Of a stretch of DNA of 64,000 nucleotides, positions 16,919 through 24,468 are shown piece by piece. The stretch is taken from contig NZ_JANLNW010000060.1 of the NCBI RefSeq assembly GCF_025465945.1, positions 62,001 to 126,000 of the forward strand, read 5' to 3'. Under the pieces are notes generated by a model. It saw only the letters and a program-made list of their open reading frames with translations. It searched no databases and was not told the origin of the DNA. A program made the position numbers and the translations under genes. The first letter of the stretch is position 1. Each line of letters opens with the position of its first letter. Source of the DNA: Pseudomonas sp. 6D_7.1_Bac1. Its GTDB lineage: Bacteria; Pseudomonadota; Gammaproteobacteria; Pseudomonadales; Pseudomonadaceae.

Positions 16919-17668
16919 ATGAAAAAGCATAAATGCGGCCCACGCTTCAAAGCGCTCCTGAAGGAGGTGAACATCACCCCTACGGAATTCGCGTCCTTCT
17001 GCAACGTCGAGCCCCAGCACGTGAACAACTGGTACATCCGCGGCGTCCCCTACCCACGGATGGACGAAATCGCCCGCCTGTTGAGCGTCAACAGCTTATG
17101 GTTGCTCAACGGCGAAGGCACTAAGCACCCTGCTCCGGGCCAACTTACCGACCAGACCGGCAATGTTTTCGACGCACATGAAACACGCGGCGTGTACATC
17201 GTGAACGTCGACTCGGCCGACATCGAAATCCCTTTATATAAAGAAGTCCCTATTGCCGATGGCGCCAGCGAAACTCAGGTTGCCGAAATTCCCGGAGAGT
17301 TTATCCGTCTGCCGCGAAGCCATCTCGAAAGCCTGGAAGTCGAACCCGCCCAAGCGATCTGCGTACCGATGGTCGGCGACAGCATGTCGGAGAAAATCGA
17401 AGACGGCTCAACCCTGGCCATCGACCGCAGCCTGACCCAGGTCGTCGACGGCCAGATCTACGCCCTCGAACACGCCGGCATGCTGCGCATCAAATACCTG
17501 CACCGCCTCCCCAACGGCGCCCTGCGACTGCGCAGCCACAACAGCAGCGGCTACCCCGACGAAATCTTCAGTGCCAAAGAGATCGAGGCACAAAACATCG
17601 AAGTCCTCGGCTGGGTTTTCTGGTGGTCCACGCTGAACAAGAAACGGCCGCCGGTGCCCTTCAATTGA
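16919..17668 (+). CDS. HTH/S24 LexA-like repressor, possibly non-cleavable
   Basis: A 250-residue phage-repressor-like regulator. N-terminal HTH region (residues ~8-60, including NITPTEFASFCNVEPQHVNNW) and a C-terminal S24 domain (~100-250). The peptidase pair is intact: Ser155 in MVGDSMSEK and Lys192 in LRIKYL, spaced 37 as in LexA. The expected Ala-Gly scissile bond is not seen; the aligned stretch after IPLYKEV reads PIADGAS. Upstream DNA (16750-16918) is unusually AT-rich and holds an imperfect AACGTCTAACGTT repeat that could be its operator. No phage genes adjoin it. ATG at 16919 is preferred over GTG at 16913. Confidence 0.75.
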   Translation: MKKHKCGPRFKALLKEVNITPTEFASFCNVEPQHVNNWYIRGVPYPRMDEIARLLSVNSLWLLNGEGTKHPAPGQLTDQTGNVFDAHETRGVYIVNVDSADIEIPLYKEVPIADGASETQVAEIPGEFIRLPRSHLESLEVEPAQAICVPMVGDSMSEKIEDGSTLAIDRSLTQVVDGQIYALEHAGMLRIKYLHRLPNGALRLRSHNSSGYPDEIFSAKEIEAQNIEVLGWVFWWSTLNKKRPPVPFN

Positions 17669-17690
17669 CACCACACCACCCTTATCGCCG

Positions 17691-17747
17691 GCAAACCCCG
17701 CTCCCACAGAGAAAGCGATCACCTGTAGGAGCGGGCTTGCTCGCGAA
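17691..17747. repeat. Degenerate REP doublet, class a variant
   Basis: A truncated left half (ACCCCGCTCCCACA, 17695-17708) and a nearly intact right half (GGAGCGGGCTTGCTCGCGAA, ending 17747). The left copy has lost the GCTCGCGA arm. Confidence 0.7.
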
Positions 17748-17829
17748 AGCGCCCTGCCAGGCACCACAACCGACAGGCTCGCAATGACCCTTTCAGGCAC
17801 CGCAACGCTCTGGATAGCACGTCAAGCTG

Positions 17830-18036
17830 GGAATTCCCCAAAAAAATCAGTATGCTGCGCCCCACATTTGCATCGACCCGCCCTGCGCCGGTCCGATCGC
17901 ACCGACAAGGCAGATGACTTTCTCGCCAAGTCCCACAGCCGGACGCAAGATCCGGGTGTACGTTTTGAAGGCTGGTACGGTTTACCAAAAATAAACCAAG
18001 CCCGTCCCCGAGAAGCCGGCCACAAGCCGGCTTTTT
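17830..18036 (+). ncRNA. Candidate orphan transcript (sRNA or 26-residue small-protein mRNA)
   Basis: A 386-bp gap between the S24 repressor and the YhcG-like gene ends in a strong terminator that serves neither neighbour: the repressor stops 345 nt earlier with a REP in between, and the next gene reads the other way. A TATGCT (about 17851-17856) could be a -10. Within it, ATG at 17914 opens a 26-codon basic frame ending at 17994 (TVYQK end), with AAGG three nt before the ATG. No known sRNA family is recognised; start position and coding status are guesses. Confidence 0.35.
18013..18036 (+). terminator. Rho-independent terminator of an unassigned plus-strand transcript
   Basis: AAGCCGGC-CACAA-GCCGGCTTTTT, a 7-8 bp GC stem with a five-T tract on the plus strand, 18 nt before the end of the minus-strand YhcG-like gene. 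Confidence 0.75.
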
Positions 18037-18054
18037 AATGTCTGCAGGAAAGCT

Positions 18055-19068
18055 TCAGGACTCGCCACCATTAAGGGCATAGAACTCGTGCAGTTTGGCC
18101 TGTAACAACTTCTTGTCCGGCAATTGCGTCTGGTACTCCGCGATCAATGCCGGCGAGAGTGAACGGTTGAGGGTGTACTCGACCACCTCATCGTCCTTGC
18201 TGGCACACAGCAGTACGCCAAGCGCCGGGTTTTCATGGGGCTTGCGGACATTGCGATCCAGGGCCTCAAGATAGAAGTCCAGCTTACCCAGATACTCCGG
18301 CTCGAAACGCCCGACCTTGAGCTCGATCGCCACCAGGCAGTTCAATCCACGATGGAAGAACAGCAGATCCAGGGCGAAGTCACGGCCTCCAACTTGCAAC
18401 GGATATTGCGAGCCGATGAAGCAAAAATCTCTTCCCAACTCGATAAGAAAGTCCCTGAGCCTGCGCAATAACCCGCCATGCAAATCCGCCTCGACATGTC
18501 CTTGCGCAAGGTCGAGAAATTCGACCATGTACGTATCCTTGAACACATTGATGGCTTCAGGATGCATTTGCCTCACTAGTGGTGAGACTTTTGCCGGGCT
18601 GATGACGGAACGCTCAAACAGAGCGGTTTTTAACTGGCGCTCCAGCTCCCGGCTTGACCACTGTTCCTGAATCGCCATACGCAGGTAAAACTCACGCTCT
18701 TCCAGGCGTTTGCTTTGATTGAGGATGATCAGGTTTTGGGTCCAGGGTAATTGTCGCAGCAGTGCTGCGACTTTTGCATCGTGCCTGTACGCCTCGTAAA
18801 ACTTGCGCATGCGAAAGAGATTAGCCCTGGTAAAACCGCGCAACCCAGCCTGAGTTCGCGCGAGGTGAGTAGCCAATTGAGCAACCACCCCATCGCCCCA
18901 CTCCGCGGATTCGATCTTCCGGCTGATATAAGCCCCGACCTGCCAGTGCAACTCAATCAGCTCGGTATTGACGGCCTGGACCGCTCGTTGCCGGGCAGCA
19001 ACAATCAGTTGTGTGATTTCGTTGAAGCTTGCATCAGGGGACGACAAGGATGCACTGAAGTCATTCAC
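18055..19068 (-). CDS. YhcG-type PDDEXK nuclease-fold protein (DUF1016)
   Basis: A 337-residue YhcG/DUF1016 protein. The N-terminal half (~1-165) contains the DUF1016 start (IVAARQRAVQAVNTELIELHWQ) and WSSRELERQL. The C-terminal domain (~175-325) is a PD-(D/E)xK fold, seen as GGRDFALDLLFFHRGLNCLVAIELK with Asp and Glu-x-Lys. Related genes often sit beside restriction-modification or other defence genes; here it is solitary. The start codon is GTG at 19068. A nuclease function is inferred from the fold. Confidence 0.85.
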   Translation of the reverse strand: MNDFSASLSSPDASFNEITQLIVAARQRAVQAVNTELIELHWQVGAYISRKIESAEWGDGVVAQLATHLARTQAGLRGFTRANLFRMRKFYEAYRHDAKVAALLRQLPWTQNLIILNQSKRLEEREFYLRMAIQEQWSSRELERQLKTALFERSVISPAKVSPLVRQMHPEAINVFKDTYMVEFLDLAQGHVEADLHGGLLRRLRDFLIELGRDFCFIGSQYPLQVGGRDFALDLLFFHRGLNCLVAIELKVGRFEPEYLGKLDFYLEALDRNVRKPHENPALGVLLCASKDDEVVEYTLNRSLSPALIAEYQTQLPDKKLLQAKLHEFYALNGGES

Positions 19069-19147
19069 GTAAGGGCGTTCCTGTTCTATAGGCGACGCCC
19101 TTGAGTACTCCCAACCTTAAGAATATAAAAATCACAAAGTGTGTCGA

Positions 19148-19164
19148 CGTGAGACGGTCTCACG
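19148..19164. repeat. Perfect palindrome CGTGAGAC-G-GTCTCACG
   Basis: Eight-bp arms around one base, in the 286-bp gap between the divergent YhcG-like and DUF3828 genes. Likely an operator or protein-binding site for one of them. The rest of the gap shows no recognised element. Confidence 0.6.
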
Positions 19165-19354
19165 GATAACCAGAATTAATAAGAAATCTGTCCCGCTCTG
19201 GTCCTATCAAGCCCACCACAGTCGACCTACTGGAACCTCATGAACGGTCCATTGACTGCCCTTCCCCAAAGCGCTCAACCTATCGAGCGCCTGAACGGGC
19301 TCGACGGCTGCCCTGCGCCTCGCCCGAAACCATTGCCTCTGTAAGGACACAACC

Positions 19355-19804
19355 ATGAAAAAGTGGCTCCCCCTGCTGCTCGCCGCCGTGTTTTTTCATC
19401 ACCCCGCGGCCTTCGCCGACTGCGCCAGTTCCCCCAAGCCCGTGACCGAAGCTTTCTATAACTGGTACCTGCAAAGTTTCAGCGATGAAAAAGACCCGCT
19501 AACCGATGATATTGCGCAGATGAAGCAGTACGTTTCGGACGAACTGATCGGCAAGATCAAAAAGCAGATAGCCAGCCCGGACGGGCTGGAAGAGGACTAT
19601 TTCATTAAGGCCCAAGACTACATGGAAGAATGGCTCACCCAAATCAAGGTAGGTGAGCCGCAGGTGCAAGGAGCCTCGGCCAGGGAGCAGGTCACGCTGG
19701 GCAATACGCCCGATACGACGCAGATCGTTGATGTGCTGCTGGTCAAAAACAATGGCTGCTGGAAAATCAATGACGTGCTGTCCACAGCGGATCAGAGCGA
19801 CTAA
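19355..19804 (+). CDS. Secreted DUF3828-type protein
   Basis: A 149-residue exported protein: signal peptide (KKWLPLLLAAVFFHHPAAFA, cut before DCASS), then a compact domain beginning PVTEAFYNWYLQSFS, typical of DUF3828 proteins. These are small periplasmic or surface proteins of unknown function. Two Cys (one near the mature N-terminus, one in NNGCWKINDVLS) could form a disulfide. GTAAGGAC precedes the ATG. No operon partner is evident. Confidence 0.7.
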   Translation: MKKWLPLLLAAVFFHHPAAFADCASSPKPVTEAFYNWYLQSFSDEKDPLTDDIAQMKQYVSDELIGKIKKQIASPDGLEEDYFIKAQDYMEEWLTQIKVGEPQVQGASAREQVTLGNTPDTTQIVDVLLVKNNGCWKINDVLSTADQSD

Positions 19805-19858
19805 TCGATGGCCGACCGTTTCTTCTGAATCGCCAGGCGCACTGACGAGCTACTGGAC

Positions 19859-19924
19859 GGTGAGCCGAATCCGCCACACAATCGGCTCACCAAATGAGCC
19901 GAATAACCCTCTTATTCGGCTCAC
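19859..19924. promoter_or_regulatory. Double palindrome upstream of fic: four copies of TGAGCCGA
   Basis: Two inverted repeats in tandem: GGTGAGCCGA (19859-19868) facing TCGGCTCACC (19882-19891), then TGAGCCGAATAA (19895-19906) facing TTATTCGGCTCA (19912-19923) with a 5-nt loop. The last arm ends 19 nt before the fic start codon. The order and proximity suggest a repressor operator, perhaps bound by the Fic protein's own C-terminal winged helix. Confidence 0.65.
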
Positions 19925-19942
19925 GCCCATGAGTACGACCCT

Positions 19943-21091
19943 ATGTCCCACCCTCGCTGGATCTGGCAACAGCCCGATTGGCCGCACTTTCACTGGCAGT
20001 CCGAGCGCTTGTCGCCGCTATTGCGTGAGTGTGTCCAGGCGCAAGGTCGTCTGCTGGGAATGTCCAGCTCGGCGGGGGGAGCGCTCACCGCTCAAAGTGA
20101 GCTGGATTCGCTGCTGCAGAACATCGTGACCTCATCCGCCATTGAGGGCGAGCAGCTTAATGTGGGTTCGGTCCGTTCTTCGCTGGCCCGACGTCTGGGC
20201 CTGGAAGAGGTTGGCGACAGTCGCGTGAGTAAGCGCAGTGAAGGGTTGGCAGAATTGATGCTGGACGCCACTCAGCATTTCGCTGAGCCGCTGAACCTTG
20301 CACGCCTTCTGCGCTGGCATGAATGGTTGTTTCCTGCTCAGGAAGAAGACTTCAGTGCACGAAATATCCGTGTCGGCGCTTTGCGTGGAGATGAGCCGAT
20401 GCAGGTGGTTTCTGGCCGCCTGGATAAGCCGACCGTTCATTTCGAGGCCCCTGCGCGGGATGGCTTGGAGCCGCAGTTGGATGCCTTTCTCGATTGGTTC
20501 GAAACCAGCCGTGCCGAAACACAACTCGATCCCTTGCTGCGTGCAGGTATCGCGCACTTCTGGTTTGTGACTCTCCACCCGTTCGACGACGGCAACGGGC
20601 GTTTGACCCGTGCCCTCACTGACTTGGCGCTCGCTCAAGGCGAGAACCAGGCCATCCGTTTCTACGCCATGTCCGCCAGTATCCTGGACGACCGCTCCGG
20701 TTATTACAGGGTGCTGGAAACCTCTCAGAAAGCCACGCTCGATCTCACCGAGTGGCTGGAGTGGTTTCTGCAAACGCTGTTGAAGAGCCTGCAACAGGCA
20801 ATGGCACGTATCGGCCGGGGGCTCGGCAAGGCGCGTTTCTGGCAGCAGCATCGAGAACAACCGCTGTCTTCAGAACAAGTCAAAGTGCTCAATCGACTGC
20901 TCGATGGCGGCGAGAACGGCTTTGAGAACGGGATCAGCGCCGCCCAGTATCAAGCGGTGGCAAAAGTCTCCAAGGCCACTGCCACACGCCATCTGGCCGA
21001 CTTACTGGACAAGGGCTGTCTGGTCCGTCTGCCCGGAGCTGGTCGCAGCACCCGATATCAGGTCAATTATTCGGACAGCGCCGGGGCTTGA
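19943..21091 (+). CDS. Fic family protein (DUF4172-type) with intrinsic inhibitory motif and C-terminal winged helix
   Basis: A 382-residue Fic protein. The N-terminal DUF4172-like segment begins WIWQQPDWPHFHW. The inhibitory helix motif (S/T)xxxE(G/N) is present as SSAIEG (Ser64, Glu68, Gly69), so it is a class II enzyme, self-inhibited. The catalytic motif HPFDDGNGRLTR starts at His212. The C-terminal ~60 residues look like a winged HTH (VSKATATRHLADLLDKGCLVRL). Fic enzymes usually transfer AMP to protein hydroxyls; the target here is unknown. The HTH and the upstream palindromes suggest autoregulation. Confidence 0.9.
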   Translation: MSHPRWIWQQPDWPHFHWQSERLSPLLRECVQAQGRLLGMSSSAGGALTAQSELDSLLQNIVTSSAIEGEQLNVGSVRSSLARRLGLEEVGDSRVSKRSEGLAELMLDATQHFAEPLNLARLLRWHEWLFPAQEEDFSARNIRVGALRGDEPMQVVSGRLDKPTVHFEAPARDGLEPQLDAFLDWFETSRAETQLDPLLRAGIAHFWFVTLHPFDDGNGRLTRALTDLALAQGENQAIRFYAMSASILDDRSGYYRVLETSQKATLDLTEWLEWFLQTLLKSLQQAMARIGRGLGKARFWQQHREQPLSSEQVKVLNRLLDGGENGFENGISAAQYQAVAKVSKATATRHLADLLDKGCLVRLPGAGRSTRYQVNYSDSAGA

Positions 21092-21180
21092 CCCGACGGG
21101 AACAGGCCCCCCTCCATTTGCCCCAACCCCCCCTATCTGCTAGTGTCGCGCCGGTTTAACGTCTACCGGAAATCGCCGCC

Positions 21181-21423
21181 ATGGCCCGCAAAAAAGCTGC
21201 ACTGGATTTCGAACAATCCCTCGCTGACCTGCAAACGCTGGTCGAGCGTCTGGAGAACGGCGAGCTGTCGCTGGAAGACTCGTTGACGGCTTTCGAGCAA
21301 GGCATCGGTCTGACCCGTGATTGCCAGGCTGCGCTGGCGCAGGCCGAGCAGAAGGTTCAGGTGCTGCTTGAGCGTGATGGCGAGCTGACCGAGGCTCCTT
21401 TTGACGCGGAACAGCCAGAATGA
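21181..21423 (+). CDS. xseB: Exodeoxyribonuclease VII small subunit
   Basis: An 80-residue XseB that binds XseA to form exonuclease VII, a single-strand DNA-degrading enzyme. Family core is intact: DFEQSLADLQTLVERLENGELSLEDSL and FEQGIGLTRDCQAAL. The stop overlaps the ispA start by 4 bp (ATGA), the usual xseB-ispA-dxs order. Confidence 0.95.
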   Translation: MARKKAALDFEQSLADLQTLVERLENGELSLEDSLTAFEQGIGLTRDCQAALAQAEQKVQVLLERDGELTEAPFDAEQPE

Positions 21424-22307
21424 TCGCGGCGTATTCGGCCACCAGTCAGGCCCGGGTCAACGCGGCACTCGAAACCCTGTTCAACGCGCCGAGCCCTGAA
21501 CTCGCACGCCTATATGAAGCGATGCGCTACAGCGTGATGAATGGCGGCAAACGCGTGCGTCCGTTGCTGGCCTATGCCGCTTGCGAAGCGCTGGGCGGTG
21601 ACGCGGAGCAAGCCAACGGCGCGGCCTGTGCGGTGGAGTTGATCCATGCGTACTCGCTGGTGCACGACGATTTGCCGGCGATGGACGACGACGATCTGCG
21701 TCGCGGCCAACCAACCACGCACAAAAAATTCGATGAAGCCTGCGCGATTCTCGCCGGTGACGGCCTGCAAAGCCTGGCCTTCAGCGCCCTGCTCGACCCG
21801 CGCCTGAATTCAGCCGACGCCGAGATTCGCCTGCAAATGGTCAGCGCCCTGGCGTTGGCGGCAGGCCCGGCCGGTATGGTCGGCGGTCAGGCCATCGACC
21901 TGGGCTCCGTCGGTTTGAAGCTTGATCAGAAAGCCCTCGAATACATGCACCGGCACAAGACCGGCGCGCTGATCGAAGCCAGCGTCAAGCTCGGCGCCCT
22001 GGCCAGTGGCCGCGCCGAGAAAGACGAACTCAAATCCTTGCAGACGTATGCACAGGCCATCGGCCTCGCGTTTCAGGTGCAGGACGACATTCTCGACGTC
22101 GAGAGCGATACCGAAACCCTCGGCAAGCGCCAGGGCGCCGATATTGCCCGGGACAAACCGACTTACCCGGCGCTGCTTGGCCTCGACGCGGCCAAGGCCT
22201 ATGCCCTGGAACTGCGCGATCAGGCCCTGCATGCACTGCGACCGTTTGACGCGTCGGCCGAGCCGCTGCGTGATCTGGCGCGCTATATCGTCGAACGCCG
22301 CAGCTGA
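21420..22307 (+). CDS. ispA: Farnesyl diphosphate synthase
   Basis: A 295-residue cytosolic (2E,6E)-farnesyl diphosphate synthase that condenses DMAPP/GPP with IPP. The first Asp-rich motif is DDLPAMDDDD (residues 83-92, with the two-residue insert of bacterial type), followed by RRGQPTTH. The second is QDDILD (Asp222, 223, 226). GGKRVRP supplies the diphosphate-binding Lys/Arg. Translationally coupled to xseB. Confidence 0.96.
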   Translation: MIAAYSATSQARVNAALETLFNAPSPELARLYEAMRYSVMNGGKRVRPLLAYAACEALGGDAEQANGAACAVELIHAYSLVHDDLPAMDDDDLRRGQPTTHKKFDEACAILAGDGLQSLAFSALLDPRLNSADAEIRLQMVSALALAAGPAGMVGGQAIDLGSVGLKLDQKALEYMHRHKTGALIEASVKLGALASGRAEKDELKSLQTYAQAIGLAFQVQDDILDVESDTETLGKRQGADIARDKPTYPALLGLDAAKAYALELRDQALHALRPFDASAEPLRDLARYIVERRS

Positions 22308-22418
22308 TCAGGCGCCCGCTGTTCCACCGCATTTCGGCCAAGTTCCGAGCTCTGCGTGGGCAGCGTGCGATGCATCAGGTAAACTGCCGCATCTTTTATA
22401 CCTATAACGATTCGCCTG

Positions 22419-24317
22419 ATGCCCACGACGTTTCATGAGATTCCCCGCAAGCGCCCGACCACGCCCCTGCTCGACCGTGCCAACACGCCGGACGGCCTGC
22501 GCCGGTTAGGCGAAGCCGAGCTGGAAACCCTGGCGAATGAGTTGCGCCTGGAATTGCTCTACACGGTCGGTCAGACCGGCGGGCATTTCGGTGCCGGCCT
22601 GGGTGTCATCGAGCTGACTATCGCGTTGCATTACGTGTTCGACACCCCGGACGACCGGCTGGTGTGGGACGTAGGTCATCAGGCGTATCCGCACAAGATC
22701 CTCACCGGTCGCCGCGAGCGCATGAGTACCCTGCGCCAGAAGGACGGCCTTGCGGCCTTCCCGCGTCGTTCCGAGAGCGAGTACGACACCTTTGGCGTCG
22801 GCCACTCCAGCACCTCGATCAGCGCAGCGCTGGGCATGGCGATTGCCGCCCGCCTGCAAGGCAGTGATCGCAAGGCGATCGCGGTGATCGGCGACGGCGC
22901 ACTGACCGCGGGCATGGCGTTCGAAGCGCTGAACCACGCGCCGGAAGTCGACGCCAACATGCTGGTGATCCTCAACGACAACGACATGTCGATCTCGCGC
23001 AACGTGGGCGGGTTGTCGAATTACCTGGCGAAGATCCTTTCCAGCCGCACGTACGCGAGCATGCGTGAAGGCAGCAAAAAGGTCCTCTCGCGCCTGCCCG
23101 GCGCCTGGGAAATCGCCCGTCGTACCGAAGAATACGCCAAAGGCATGCTGGTGCCCGGCACCCTGTTCGAAGAGCTGGGCTGGAACTACATCGGCCCGAT
23201 CGACGGCCACGACCTGCCTACCCTGATCGCCACCCTGCGTAACATGCGTGACCTCAAGGGCCCGCAGTTCCTGCACGTCGTGACCAAGAAAGGCAAAGGC
23301 TTCGCCCCGGCGGAAGTCGACCCGATCGGTTACCACGCGATCACCAAGCTCGAACCACTGGATGCCCCGGCCGCCGCGCCGAAAAAAGCCGGTGGGCCGA
23401 AGTACTCCGGCGTGTTTGGCGAATGGCTGTGTGACATGGCCGCCGCTGACCCGCGTCTGGTCGGCATCACCCCGGCGATGAAAGAAGGCTCCGACCTGGT
23501 GGCCTTCAGCGAACGGTTCCCGCTGCGCTATTTCGACGTAGCGATTGCCGAGCAACACGCGGTTACCCTTGCGGCCGGCATGGCCTGCGAAGGCGCCAAA
23601 CCGGTGGTGGCGATCTATTCGACGTTCCTGCAGCGCGGCTATGACCAGCTTGTTCACGATGTGGCGGTGCAGAACCTTGATGTGCTGTTCGCCATCGACC
23701 GTGCAGGTCTGGTGGGCGAAGACGGCCCGACGCACGCCGGCAGTTTCGACCTGTCGTTCCTGCGGTGCATCCCCGGCATGGTGGTGATGACCCCTAGCGA
23801 CGAAAACGAACTGCGCAAAATGCTCACCACCGGTCACCTGTACAACGGTCCGGCGGCAGTGCGTTACCCGCGTGGCACCGGCCCGAACGCGACCATCGAG
23901 AAAAACCTCGAACCGATTGAAATCGGCAAAGGCGTGATTCGTCGTCAGGGCAGCACCGTCGCCCTGTTGGTATTCGGCGTGCAACTGGCCGAAGCACTGA
24001 AAGTTGCCGAGAAGCTCGACGCGACCGTGGTCGACATGCGCTTCGTCAAGCCGCTGGATGAAGCGCTGGTACGCGAGATCGCTGGCAGCCACGCGCTGCT
24101 GGTGACCATCGAAGAAAACGCCATCATGGGCGGTGCCGGTGGCGCCGTCAGCGAGTTCCTCGCCCGCGAAAACCTGCTCAAGCCCGTGCTGCACCTGGGC
24201 CTGCCGGACGTTTACGTCGAGCACGCCAAACCGGCGCAAATGCTCGCTGAATGCGGTCTGGACGAAGCGGGTATCGAAGAAGCCGTACGTCAGCGCTTGC
24301 AGCTGCTGGGCCTCTAA
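22419..24317 (+). CDS. dxs: 1-deoxy-D-xylulose-5-phosphate synthase
   Basis: A 632-residue thiamin-diphosphate enzyme that makes DXP from pyruvate and glyceraldehyde 3-phosphate, the entry to the MEP isoprenoid pathway. ThDP/Mg motif GDGALTAGMAFEALN (from ~158), the histidine-bearing GVGHSSTSISA, and the transketolase-like half with DVAIAEQHAVTLAAG are visible. It lies 111 nt downstream of ispA, which uses the product of the pathway, and the product also feeds thiamin synthesis. Confidence 0.96.
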   Translation: MPTTFHEIPRKRPTTPLLDRANTPDGLRRLGEAELETLANELRLELLYTVGQTGGHFGAGLGVIELTIALHYVFDTPDDRLVWDVGHQAYPHKILTGRRERMSTLRQKDGLAAFPRRSESEYDTFGVGHSSTSISAALGMAIAARLQGSDRKAIAVIGDGALTAGMAFEALNHAPEVDANMLVILNDNDMSISRNVGGLSNYLAKILSSRTYASMREGSKKVLSRLPGAWEIARRTEEYAKGMLVPGTLFEELGWNYIGPIDGHDLPTLIATLRNMRDLKGPQFLHVVTKKGKGFAPAEVDPIGYHAITKLEPLDAPAAAPKKAGGPKYSGVFGEWLCDMAAADPRLVGITPAMKEGSDLVAFSERFPLRYFDVAIAEQHAVTLAAGMACEGAKPVVAIYSTFLQRGYDQLVHDVAVQNLDVLFAIDRAGLVGEDGPTHAGSFDLSFLRCIPGMVVMTPSDENELRKMLTTGHLYNGPAAVRYPRGTGPNATIEKNLEPIEIGKGVIRRQGSTVALLVFGVQLAEALKVAEKLDATVVDMRFVKPLDEALVREIAGSHALLVTIEENAIMGGAGGAVSEFLARENLLKPVLHLGLPDVYVEHAKPAQMLAECGLDEAGIEEAVRQRLQLLGL

Positions 24318-24339
24318 ACCTCAAACCTGCACAACCCCC

Positions 24340-24429
24340 TGTGGGAGCGAGCCTGCTCGCGATAGCGGACTGACAGTCGACTCTGATGTTGACTGACACA
24401 CCGTAATCGCGAGCAGGCTCGCTCCCACA
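24340..24429. repeat. REP doublet, class a (REPIN)
   Basis: Inverted copies at 24340-24363 and 24406-24429 in the 151-bp dxs-btuB gap. The loop contains GTTGACTGACACACCG, also found in the loop at 42654-42743 and nearly so at 52614-52703. Confidence 0.9.
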
Positions 24430-24468
24430 GTTGTTAGCGTCAAATTCGATACGCCAAGGATTGCCCCG

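Noticed and set aside
19240..19344. 34-codon ORF just before the DUF3828 gene
   Set aside because: Weak ribosome site, Pro/Leu-rich product with no signal, and codon use that is not convincing; could be a leader peptide but unsupported.
22506..24239. 577-codon antisense frame over dxs
   Set aside because: Mirror of the codon bias of dxs; no domain and it is wholly inside a well-defined gene.
24318..24468. Cobalamin riboswitch upstream of the btuB-like gene
   Set aside because: The gap is only 151 bp, most of it a REP doublet, and I find no B12-box-like core.
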